From positions 523,706,959-523,770,958 of the forward strand of contig CM057350.1 in NCBI GenBank assembly GCA_030015575.1: a DNA stretch of 64,000 nucleotides, read 5' to 3'. Both the position numbers and the translations under genes were made by a program. The stretch comes from Agapanthus africanus (taxonomy: Eukaryota > Streptophyta > Magnoliopsida > Asparagales > Amaryllidaceae). This document shows positions 9,912 to 19,609 of the stretch, piece after piece. The notes beneath the pieces are model-generated. The model searched no databases and was not told where the DNA came from. It worked only from the letters and a program-made list of their open reading frames with translations. Positions within the stretch are counted from its first letter, which is position 1, and every line of letters starts with the position of its first letter.

Positions 9912-11849
9912 TGTCACGCCCCGCTTCCCAGAGTGCGCTAAGATCGGCACGTGACAGAGCCAACCAAGCTACCTGTGGCTAGGAAACATCCCTCCACAGT
10001 CACATTACGGCCGTCTGTAATATCAATAATAGTAAAATAAAAATAAACCATCTAGTACATGTCCATATGCTTGAATAAACGAATCAAGAAATAATATGCG
10101 GAAGCAATAAATCCAAATAACAATAACAATCTGAAAAGTATGTCCCAAATACGGGCTCACATCAAGAAATGAAAGTACAGAAATAAAACTAAACTAAACT
10201 AGATACTAACAGGATCCTCACTGCTCGGCCTGACGGCGGAAATACTCCTGATCAGCCTGCGAAAGAGACAGAGAATCCGGGCCATGCAAAACCCAGACGT
10301 CAGTGCGTCATAATATCAAACAATAAAAATACAACCAGGATGTAACAAGATATGCAGGCATGAGTATGAACAGTAATAAGTGTATAACAATAACACGAAT
10401 ATGGAACAGTGAAGTGTATCAGTGTATGTGACGTGCAGTGAGTAATCTATGCTACTGGGTTAATTACTCTCAAGTCGTTGAAATCAATTTAATGAATCGT
10501 CGATATAACTCAATAGTGTCCCGTGCATGCCCGGGACCACGGTCAAGACTCTCGGGCTGAATCCGAGACGTGCCGCTAGGCAGTAAACAGGTAACATGTA
10601 CAGACGAATGATGTCAGCAGTATTATCCCGGGGCTGGCCTAGCCCGTATAACTGATCAGTATAAGTATCGAACTATTGAGTTACAAGTCAGGTTTCATCA
10701 TTGATTTTCCCTTACCCCCAAGTATGTATTCAAGTCAGCTATTGATAATCTGGAGCTAATGCCAACACAGGATCAAGCAGGTACAGGTTTGTCTATGAAG
10801 ACAACAGGATACGTCCGTCAGGACAACGTGTCAGGATTGTCGGCATTAGAAACAGAATCATGTAATATGTCAAGTAGTGGTATATCAGGTCATGACAGGT
10901 AGTGCACAGGTATCAAACGGATGCCCAACAGTAAAATGTAGCAAGTATCGAATCACAGTAAAAGTACGGATGTACTGTAAAAGCATGGGTGCACAATTAT
11001 CTATCAGGGGTTACATCTACAGCTCCATAACTACGTAGGATGCACATTAGCAAGCATGGGGTGTTAATACAACAGTAACATGAAATAATGTGATATGGCA
11101 TGCAGCTAGATATATAATTAATGATATGGATGCGTACGGGTATCGAAAAACCGTAAAACAGTAACATGGATGTACAATACATTAAATATGCAATATTTTT
11201 ATTAATTTAGATGCGAGTATAATAATATAGCCTGTATCAAGCTAACTTGCATGCAACCAGATATGTAATTAATGATATGGATGCGTACGGATATTCGAAA
11301 ACAGTAAAACAATAATATGGATGTACAATCCATTCAACATGTGATATTTTTATTCATATGGATGCAAAATATGTATCATAGCATGTAGCAAGATAAACTT
11401 GCATGCGACTAGATATGTAAATAATGGTATGGATGCGTACGGGTATCAAAAAACTGTAAAATTGTAATATGAATGCACAATGAAATAAACATGTAATATT
11501 ATTATTAATATGGATGCAAATATAATAACATAGCATGCAGCAAGATAAACTTTCCTGAACGGATCTCACGACGGGGTGTATACGCAGCGTCCGACGTCGG
11601 TAAACGTCGCAATGTACACATGCGAACACGGGACAGGTCCAGGCAAAGCAATAAGGTGACCACGCTGGCTGGGGATGTCCACTTAGTCGGTCTGATCGTC
11701 AGCGACGGCACAGCTCCGGTGATGGCCGGGAAAAATCCAGATCAAGAAAAGAAAAGAGAAGGAAAGAAGAAGAAGAAGAAGAAGAAAGAAGAAGGAAAGG
11801 CTGGTGTTCTGGGGTTGTCCCGGGGTCAGAGGAGGTGGCCGGGGAGCGA
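9912..11849 (-). repeat. Gypsy B 3' LTR, segment 1
   Basis: Matches 60545-62457 of the 5' LTR nearly base for base, starting TGTCACGCCCCGCTTCC and ending at AGCGA, where the solo LTR element interrupts it. It contains three spaced boxes of similar AT-rich sequence (about 11080-11180, 11250-11340 and 11400-11530) with ATGGATGCGTACGG and ATGGATGTACAAT words. These are internal tandem-like repeats of the LTR. Confidence 0.9.
11845..11849. repeat. Target-site duplication AGCGA, left copy of the solo LTR
   Basis: AGCGA at 11845-11849 recurs at 43577-43581. The unoccupied version AGCGATGACG is visible in the partner LTR at 62453-62462, which confirms the insertion point. Confidence 0.9.
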
Positions 11850-12927
11850 TGTAATACCCAGCCCTTTTTATACCAAAATCTGTATTTTGCTACTTTATAA
11901 TTCTATTTACTTTATTTATATTTTTATTTCATTCTATTTATATTTTATTTCATTCTAAACCCATTTTTCTTTTATCAAACAAACTCAAAACCCTAATTCC
12001 TTTATATTCTCTCAACCAAGCCCATTCTTTAACTAAAATTCTTTTAAGAAAACCCAAGCCCGCCAGCCCCTTCTCCAAGCCCAACCGCTCTTTCTTTCCC
12101 CAATTAAAATTTCTTTTTATATTCTTGGCCCGGCCCGTTATTCTTTTCCTATAATTTATTTAAATCCCTCACAGGCCGGCCCTTCTCCTTCAGCCCACGC
12201 CCAACCTATTACACCCTATCCGACCCGCTCCTACTGTTCTTCTCCCCAACGGCTAGTCCCTCATCTCCCGCGCGCGTTTCCTCCGCCGCACCCCACGCCT
12301 GCGCCCACGTCGCCGCTCGTCACACGCCTCACTCGCGAACGTTACTACGACGCGCGCCTTCCACCTCTCTCCTCTACCCACTACTCCCTCTTCCTCGCTC
12401 GCTCTCTCCCTCGTTCTCATTTTCCTCCTCAAACTCTTCTGCAACCATTTTTCCCGACGACGACGTCCAAGACGGTAGCCATCTCACGACTACGCCGTCT
12501 CCGCCTCCGGCCACCTCCCTCCATCACCATCGCCTCGTCTCCACGCAGAATCACCCACCTCGCCGACGCGCAACTCTCACGACCCCATCGCCCGCACCTC
12601 ATTCCCTCACCACCCTTCTCGCTCCAAGCCCCCTCACTTCCGATCTCCTTCTCTCGAGCCCACGCCTCACTCCACCGGCCATCTCGTCGGACCTTCATCA
12701 CCGCTCTCATCTCCTCACCACCCTCCCTCGTCTTCCTCCTCCTGCTCACCAAGCACCGCACCCGAGCCCCGCCTCCTGCACCTCTCGCCGGCGGGCCTAC
12801 TGCACCGTCGTCGACCCCATCATTAACATCATCATCGTCGTCCTCACTCTCTCCGTCTCCATCAATCCCTCTCTGTTTCCCTCTCTCTCACTTTCTCCCT
12901 CTCTGCCTCTCAGTTCTTTCTTATCTC
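11850..12927 (+). repeat. Solo LTR, segment 1
   Basis: The AT-rich start changes to a C-rich zone (about 12160-12900) with CCG/CTC repeats ending in a CTCTCT tract. Minus-strand open frames at 12253-12444 and 12429-12761 are arginine/glutamate-rich shadows of this composition and not genes. Copia A1 interrupts it at 12928. Confidence 0.75.
12923..12927. repeat. Target-site duplication ATCTC, left copy of copia A1
   Basis: ATCTC immediately left of TGTTAG at 12928 and again at 23087-23091 right of CCTACA. It lies in a CT-rich tract, so by itself it is less specific than the other pairs. Confidence 0.85.
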
Positions 12928-15098
12928 TGTTAGTTATATGTATGCCCTAGAGGCCATTGCTGTACATACGATGTATATTGTAATGGATGCTTGGACATAT
13001 ATAGGGAGGACTTTCTTGCTCGACATGATAGTATGCTATCTGGTTATATTTTATCTTAACATGTACTCTGATTGTCTCTATATTACATGTTGATAAAGCC
13101 CTTAGGAAATGTACTCGACTACTGGGACTATGATGAGATCATACTAGTGGGGCCACGGTAGTCGACGAGTACATCCTATAATTGTTCCTAGTCGTGGGTG
13201 TATCGAGACAGGGCATCGATACACCAGAGTAGACTAGCGTATACGCATCTTGACCCATATGATGGGCGATGGATGATCCCATATCCATCGGTGTTTGACA
13301 TCAAGGATGGTGTACGGGTGCTCAGTGGAGACTGGGTACACTGGACGGACTCGTCGAGAACTCCCAGATGGTATTATACCATACGTCAGATGGCAGTTCT
13401 CCGGTGACACTGGTACAGAGTAGTCTGTTGACCCGATATCGTCATAGAGTCTTGTGTGATTCCCACTGTGCTTTGATTTCCATCATACCACGTCCAAGAG
13501 GGTGTGCAAAAAGGTGGCTTTTGGGTACAGTCCCGAATCACATGGAGGCAATGAGCGATAGGAGGGGATTCGTCTCTCCCGGTATAGGGAGTTGATGTTG
13601 TGCTGTGTTCGATTGGCTATAACCGGAAATCCCTGGCCAGGGTTGCTGAGATTTACTGGTAAGTGTTATCAGTAGTTTCTCGAACTGTTATAGACCCCAT
13701 ATCGACACGACTTATCGAGCTACTGGGGTCTGACGTTTACCACCCCTAGGCGAGATATGCAACATATCAAACGACGAGACCGGACTGTACTGGAATGTTA
13801 CTGATTGGATTCACAAGAGAAGTTACAGGCTTGCTTGTTGATCTTCTGAGCGCTCAATACCTGGGTAGCTGTTACGTTTAGCTGACCGCTTGCAGCTTGT
13901 GGGTGTTTGATATGATCATCACCTACTGCCGGCGTATTGACGATTCTTTAGAGTCCTACACAGAGGTTTCTTGGCTCAGGCAAAACGGAGTAGGAGCACA
14001 TATGTGATATGTGCGGGACCGAGGATAATACGATATGAGATACCGTATTCTATTCTCACGATATTTGATATCAGCCGGGTCATCGGATCAAGTGTTGATT
14101 CGATGAATCGGTACGGATAAATATTAGTCGGTTATATGCGATATAGCCGGATTGTCGGATCAAGTGTTGATTCGATAATTTAATGTATAATAATATATAT
14201 GATATATTAAATTACATTAACTAATATTTGCTCACTAAAAGATTCTTTTTCTCACTCGGGTAGTACATTGATATATATGCGATATATGTTAATTGTATTA
14301 TTTTATTTTGTTACGATAAATATTATATATGTGATATATAATATTGTAACATGATATGATAACTAATGCAACTTGTTTAGTGGAGTTTAAACATGATTAG
14401 GGTTTGGATTAGGGTTAAGCTTTCTAGATGTTTCTAGAAGGTTTTCTATTTTGTTTTGGAAAAGATATTTTCAAGTGACTCATTCTTAACTCAACCCAAA
14501 CCCTAACCCTTGGTCAATTCTCTATAATGGTTAAGTCAACCATGGTTGCATAATTCATCATTATCTCTTTTGCATTATTCATCACAAAAGAAATTCCAAT
14601 GATTGTTCATCTTCTTCCTTCATTCTTTCATAGAGAAAAAGCTTTCTAGATTTTTCAAAAGTGATAAATAAATATTAGAAAAAGATAAATAAAGAGAGCA
14701 AAAATCCTACTTCATCATCCTCATCTTCCCTTGCCATTTAGATGAGGGTGTTCACATCATTTCATGAGTGTTAGCTTGTGTTAACGGAACTTTAAGGTAG
14801 ATCATCTTAGTATCGAAGATCGGAAGCAAAGGTTGCATCTTTCTCTTCGTGGAACCTCTCGAGAGTCCGGAACCCGGTGATCGCAGCGAAGGGACCACAA
14901 CACGGAGCATATGAAGTGAAGGACCGGATCTACAAAGGTTGTAATCCCTCTCACTTAGTGTTAAAGTGTTTAGCATGTTAGTTTTCGCCTAATCTCTAGT
15001 TTAAAGATCCGTATTCGGGTTGTTCGGCACGGCTAATTTTTAAATCGGGCATGGTTAATGCCTCGTAGACCCTTGTGCGCGTGCATAGCAACCCTACA
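12928..15098 (+). repeat. Copia A1 5' LTR
   Basis: TGTTAG...CCTACA, 2171 bp. It contains a hairpin at 13197-13225 with arms GGTGTATCGA/TCGATACACC and a larger interrupted inverted repeat GTACTCGACTA with TAGTCGACGAGTAC near 13111-13172. Telomere-like words TTAGGGTTTGG (about 14397) and CCAAACCCTAACCC (about 14495) face each other. Confidence 0.93.
13197..13225 (+). other. Conserved LTR hairpin shared by copia A and B
   Basis: Perfect 10-bp arms around loop GACAGGGCA. The same loop with changed arms is found at 31103-31131 (A2) and on the minus strand at 26880-26854 (copia B, arms GAGTTTCGA/TCGATACTC). Confidence 0.6.
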
Positions 15099-15099
15099 G

Positions 15100-15112
15100 T
15101 GGTATCAGAGCC
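15100..15112 (+). other. Copia A1 primer-binding site
   Basis: TGGTATCAGAGCC one base after the LTR end, complementary to the 3' end of initiator methionine tRNA, as is usual for plant LTR elements. Confidence 0.9.
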
Positions 15113-15295
15113 TAGCTAGAGCCTTAGGCGAAGTCTAGACGACGTTTGAAACCCGATCGAATCAAAACCCTAACCCGAATATGCTCTCTGGACTTTTTCT
15201 GAAAACTGGGTTTTTTCCAGATTAAAAATTTCTAAAAAATTCAGCAGGGTCTTATTAGAATTACTGTGAAATTCGTGGGGCTAATTCGTCAAAAG

Positions 15296-15337
15296 TGCGG
15301 CGGAACCGCGGCTGGCTTCTGCGGCGGTTCCGCGGCC
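15296..15337 (+). other. GC-rich hairpin near the primer-binding site, copia A1
   Basis: GCGGCGGAACCGCGGC followed after a short loop by GCGGCGGTTCCGCGGC. It lies about 200 nt after the primer-binding site, a position suited to a packaging or dimerisation signal. Counterparts are at 33203-33251 and 40551-40599. Confidence 0.65.
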
Positions 15338-16295
15338 ATTTGATGACGTCGCCCTTCCTATTTTGCACAGTAATTCCTCTTTCACAGTGCTGAGTTTTAT
15401 GGGAATTTTTAATATTTATTCAAGAGTTGAATTTTCTGGATTGTTTTGGAGATTCGATGATTCGATCGGATTATCAGATTTTGTCTATGTGGATTCCGGA
15501 TAATTTTTGAAACTGTTAAAAAATTCAAACGGATATCAATAACTCACTTTTTCCCCTGTCGGAAAATTTTTCAAAAGTTGGATTTTTCCTCATGTTTAAG
15601 AATGTTCTAAGTCGTGCAAGTAACGCGGTGGACCCTCTAGAAGACAACAAACCTTAACTCGATTATGTGACCGTCTTGAACTGCCTTTTGAAACTTAGGG
15701 TTTGGGGCAGTACGGCGTGCCACATGTGAGGCATTGGCTTGACCCTTCTACGGCTGGACCATTGGTACTGTAGCATGTGATGGATGTTTTTAAACTGATT
15801 TCAAGTGTTGAGATATATTGGGGAAATCTTAGGTGTTTGATGATTCGATCGGAAAGTTTAACTTTGTCTATTTATCTGGAATGTGATACAATATTTGGAA
15901 TCCACTGGTAGTTATGAGATAACTAATTTGAATATTATAAACATAGCAGTTTAGTCTCAAATGATCGGTTGCCACGGAATTTTGATGTGATCAAAAGTCC
16001 GTCGCAATCACGTAGTGTACGCGGATACTCGCCGGGTAAACTTAATAGACAGCCACGCCCCATAGCCCCGACCAAGTGACTGTAGGAGAACCCCGTCGCC
16101 GGAAGCATCCGTTCGGGTGCTCGCGGCAGCGGTGTTCCGCCTTAGTGCACTTCGTCGACGGCATCTGGGGGTGCGGCCGTCTACTAAAGTTTGCGATGAG
16201 CATTCGATCAGGACGTCGGGAATCTTGTTGAATTGCCCGACTTGATATTGAAAAGAGTTTTCGATAATGAGACTAAAATGCGGGGTTTATAATTG

Positions 16296-16346
16296 TTAGG
16301 CATGTGATGTCTAAGGAATTCATTTGGTTAGGCATGCGATGTCTAA
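16296..16346 (+). repeat. Twin hairpins, 32-bp direct repeat
   Basis: TTAGGCAT and ATGTCTAA pair over 8 bp (one G-U) around a 3-nt loop, twice in a row (16296-16314 and 16328-16346). A2 has the same pair at about 34211-34261, the first copy being imperfect. Confidence 0.6.
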
Positions 16347-17114
16347 GGAGGTTGCGGATTCCAACTGTTGTAGTTTTACACTTTCTTTTCTGTGACCGTA
16401 AGCGTAGTATGTGGTGTATCGCCGGCTTCGTTGCTATACATCAACGACAATCGGGATACGCATACTTGCTTACGTTGATGATATGAGATATTATGTGTTG
16501 CTGTGATATGTTGTATTGGATCGTCGCGTTTGAATAGCCGGGGGTTTTATGTGAGATGAGAGTTTTTCTTTTTCATTCATGTAAAATTCATTTGTATGTA
16601 ATATTCTTTTATTGGGGCACTTCCAGATTGCGGAAGATGTCACCGTTGTATATTATTTACTTTTCCGCATTAGGTAGACCCAAGGCGGGGAGCACAAGTA
16701 ACCGGGTTCTAAGGTCCAGTGGGAGACCATCTCGAGGAGTCGAGACCGGGTCTCCTAACCCTAGAATTGGCAGTGTTACTTGCCGCTCTCATAGGGGTCT
16801 AGGGATGTGGGTTTGGCTATTCATCGCGACCGTGGAATCCGTGTTTTATACAGGCTCGTATTGAAAACACGGACATCCTAGTATATCCAATATTTCATAT
16901 ATGTTCTTCTGCTGCAATATTCTGTGATGAGATCATATTACTGCCTGAGACGAATGTTTATATTTTATATATATGAGATATATGTTATATTGCAGATTTC
17001 GTTTCAAAAGAGATGCTTGTGAAGCATATTAAAATGGGACTTCATTAATGAGATTAATGAAATAAAAGAAACCTAAGATGTTGTAGAAACTTTTTTAATA
17101 AAAAAACTGGTAGC

Positions 17115-17228
17115 TCTAGTTCTTGCTTTGCATAGCGGTGTTCCTTGTAGAACATCCAGCACCTTATTCGATAAGGAAAGGACCGAGATCCCTTCACCGG
17201 GAGTGACTCCTTTAGCAATAACTGGCAG
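17115..17228 (+). ncRNA. Multi-helix RNA unit 1, copia A1
   Basis: Closing stem TTGCT/AGCAA extended outward by CTAGTT/AACTGG, hairpin TGTTC/GAACA, hairpin CCTTAT-TCG-ATAAGG, and helix AAAGGA/TCCTTT holding the constant core CCGAGATCCC, TTCACC and GGGAGTGAC. A second copy follows at 17265-17370, and two more are in copia B. Stem sequences differ between copies but remain paired. Confidence 0.65.
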
Positions 17229-17264
17229 ATGCTACAACTCTCGGTTTGTCTTTTGATTGCTTCT

Positions 17265-17370
17265 ATAGTTTCTGCTTTGCACAGCGGTATATATGATATA
17301 TCCTGTACCTTATTCGATGAGGAAAGGGCCGACGATCCCTTCACCGGGAGTGACCCCTTTAGCAAAACTA
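17265..17370 (+). ncRNA. Multi-helix RNA unit 2, copia A1
   Basis: Same architecture as unit 1. Closing arms are TAGTTT-TGCT and AGCA-AAACTA, hairpin CCTTAT-TCG-ATGAGG, helix AAAGGG/CCCTTT around the constant core. The A-to-G and T-to-C change in the helix relative to unit 1 is compensatory. Confidence 0.65.
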
Positions 17371-17498
17371 GAAAAGCCTCAAAAGCATTCCATTTAAAAT
17401 CACTCGATTCTACAACGATATCAAGTTCATTACGCAAAGGGTTTTCTGAAAAACCCGTCGTAGCCCTCCGTCATTTCAGATAAGTACTGGTTAGTATT

Positions 17499-17717
17499 CG
17501 TGCTGCGTTTGTTGACTTTAGCCAAGGCGTAGTGTGCGGTAGCTGATTAGTGCTTATCTGTATAAGCATATGATGCGATTGAGTTAGGGTAGTCGTGCAA
17601 CTTTGTTGACCTTATCCAAGGGTCGTACGGGTAGGTTTAATTCAATCGGGAAATGACGGGTTGAACTTGGCTAGCACTTATGATTTGTTGACCTTAGCCA
17701 AGGTCATAAGCTGCTAG
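17499..17717 (+). ncRNA. Three stem-loops with constant loop, copia A1
   Basis: At 17499-17536, 17594-17629 and 17671-17717. Each has a 20-nt loop close to TTTGTTGACCTTAGCCAAGG and a different stem of 8-13 bp. The third stem is CTAGCACTTATGA with TCATAAG, a one-base bulge, then TGCTAG. A2 and B have three counterparts each. Confidence 0.7.
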
Positions 17718-18123
17718 GGGCAAAATATTATTGGGAATTTCAAGTGTTGAAATTTGCAATGAGATTGCATACCTTCTATGAGATAGTTGGATCTCGATAC
17801 CCGCTGCGAGTAAGAGTTACTCCTGGGAGAGTTTTACACATTACAATTAGTCGATCAAGTAGGTGTCTAGAAAGGTGTTAACGGGGTTACGCCTCTGGGA
17901 AAACGAGGTTTACTTTAATTAGGTTCGTGCGAAAGCACGGGGGACCTCCCTCAAAGTACCGACACTGGCCTGGCTGAAAGATTGGCGAACTTGTAGCGTG
18001 TGATTAATCCCGGCTGGTCTTTCCTTTTAGGGTTTGAAGGAAGATTTGATTAAAACAGTGGGAGACATCCTGATTAGATATATTAGATAACCAATCTAAT
18101 CTTGCAAGAGCATACGCTGAGTG

Positions 18124-18142
18124 TTTTCTTCTCTCTCTCCAG
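18124..18142 (+). promoter_or_regulatory. Splice-acceptor-like site before the protease frame
   Basis: A pyrimidine tract TTTTCTTCTCTCTCTCCAG ends at 18142, about 45 nt before the protease-frame ATG at 18188. Equivalent sites are at 36057 in A2 and on the minus strand at 30608-30586 in copia B. A spliced pol message is suggested, not shown. Confidence 0.45.
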
Positions 18143-18187
18143 GTAGCGACCATTTCACGCCTTAATCAAGATAATAAAACGGATATA

Positions 18188-18625
18188 ATGACCGAACCCG
18201 TTTGTTATACTGAGCTGGGGAACGTTGGTCCCGCTCCAACTTATAATTGTTATAGGACAGAGCAGGAAATTGGTGAATACCAGATTTCCCGTGCCGCCCA
18301 AACGAAGAAAGTGCATGCTGATGCATCATCTTCGGGTGTGTTCATTACAGAGAACTGTTTCTCAGTATCCTTTACGTCCTGGGTATGTGATACCGGATCA
18401 GGATCCCGCATATGTAATCTGTTACATGGGCTACAGAAAGGTAGAGAACTGAGAACGGGTGATAAGTTTCATGAGACAGAAAACGGTGCAAGTGTTGCGG
18501 CCAAGTCTGTTGGTCACTATCACCCTGTATTACCTGAATACATTGATTCTGAACGAATGTTATTAGATACCGAACCTGATATACAAAATCATATCAGTCT
18601 CTTTATTAGTAAAGAAGTGATATAA
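18188..18625 (+). pseudogene. Copia A1 protease domain
   Basis: A 145-codon open frame. Residues 49-75 read SGVFITENC then SWVCDTGSGSRICN; D68-T69-G70 is the aspartic protease motif, and the following LLHGLQKGRELRTGD is typical of copia proteases. No zinc knuckle or other gag piece precedes it in frame. The frame ends at 18625 instead of running into integrase. The role in an intact element is cleavage of the Gag-Pol polyprotein. A2 retains the same domain. Confidence 0.85.
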
Positions 18626-18670
18626 TTTTGTATTATTGGATAATGTTTTGAACATTTCCTATATCAAGAG

Positions 18671-18862
18671 TTGATCGGTTCAGGCACGTTATCTAAAAGC
18701 ATAGATGTTCTAAATCAAACTACAGTTCTTAGTATACAGAACACACACAAGAGGAAGAGTTCAGACATGAATGAATCCTTCTTGAGGCATTGTAGACTAG
18801 GTCATATCAATGCGACCCGACTGGCTGAAGTTACATTTAGATGCATATTTAAATTAGTTTGA
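18671..18862 (+). pseudogene. Copia A1 GAG-pre-integrase fragment
   Basis: Contains SFLRHCRLGHINATRLAE, the (W)H-x-RLGHI motif of the GAG-pre-integrase/zinc-binding segment that precedes copia integrase. A stop follows at 18860. Part of a broken pol. Confidence 0.8.
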
Positions 18863-18929
18863 ATTTACATCTTGTGAAACTTGCCGGTCATGTCACAAAG
18901 ATAAGATGATTACAGCTCTGTTTATTAGA

Positions 18930-19530
18930 AACAGAGAAAGAGTTAGTGAACTCTTGGGATTGATACATGCTGATGTATGAAGGTCCCCTGTCTACACATG
19001 CCAAGACTGGTTCTTTGTACTTCATTACATTCTCTGATGATCTCTCAAGATTCAGACATATGTTCCTGCTGAAACACAAGTCTGAACCTTTTGAGATATT
19101 CACAGAATATAAGTTAGAAGTAGAGAACCAAAATACGGGTATAAGTATTATGTCCTTTGATGAGATCAAGGAGGAGAATACTTGAGCACGGGATTCTAGG
19201 ACTATTCTAAAGGAGAATGAGATTCTCTCTCAGCATTACTCCTCCGTATACACCATAGCACGATGGTATATCGGGGCGGAGCAATAGCACCCTATGTGAT
19301 ATGGTGTGCTCTATGATGAGTACTACTGAGTTGCCTATTTCTTTTTGGGAGTTATGCACTTGAGAAGCTGCATACATATTGAATAGGGTTCAAATCAAAT
19401 CAGTTTCCTACCACTTCATATGTGATATGGAAAGGGAAGAGCCCATATCTTAAGCTTGTTAAGATTTGGGGTTGTCCGGCCTATGTCTAAAAGCAAAATC
19501 CGGACAAGCTCGAGGTAAGGTCTGTTATGT
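18930..19530 (+). pseudogene. Copia A1 integrase remnant
   Basis: Spread over several frames. LLGLIHADV carries the first catalytic Asp (near 18973) and is followed by a stop. DDLSRFRHMFLLKHKSEPFE follows, then SFDEIKEENT at the second Asp region (the usual SDRGGEY is eroded). Then come ITPPYTP with a stop where Q is expected, PISFWELCT, AAYILNRVQ and KLVKIWGCPAYV. The domain order is that of Ty1/copia integrase. It cannot encode a working enzyme. Confidence 0.8.
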
Positions 19531-19609
19531 AGAACTGGAAATGTTCCAGCTATACAAAATGCAGCTGATGATTTGGTAGAACCAAAGGATTCAATAGTTT
19601 CCAACGAAC

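Larger units (their letters stand above)
15113..18142 (+). ncRNA. Structured non-coding leader of copia A1 (in place of gag)
   Basis: No gag frame is present in any of the three forward frames. The region is dense in inverted repeats: a GCGG hairpin at 15296-15337, twin hairpins at 16296-16346, CCGTGTTTT/AAAACACGG at 16839-16872, two multi-helix units at 17115-17370 and three stem-loops at 17499-17717. The counterpart in A2 (33018-36057) is conserved, and copia B carries the last modules in the same order. Gag-less elements with long structured internal domains are known as LARDs; this copy differs by retaining pol remnants downstream. RNA-level function is inferred. Confidence 0.65.

Noticed and set aside
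9912..11849. Independent solo LTR of Gypsy B
   Set aside because: The matching TGGCG after 63728 and the collinear pieces at 43582-43994 and 56378-56667 show that it is one part of the split 3' LTR.
12253..12761. Minus-strand Arg/Glu-rich frames as genes
   Set aside because: Low-complexity translation of a C- and CTC-rich LTR zone; no domain and no conservation evidence.
13198..13595. Open frames of 69 and 75 codons repeated in the copia A LTRs (also at 21356, 31104, 31274, 36870, 37040)
   Set aside because: They are conserved only because the LTRs are near-identical copies. Copia B, which shares parts of the LTR, does not keep the frame, and no domain is recognisable.
17115..17370. Hammerhead ribozyme in the copia leader
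   Set aside because: I looked for the CUGANGA and GAAA core in the right order and did not find it. Another ribozyme class is not excluded.
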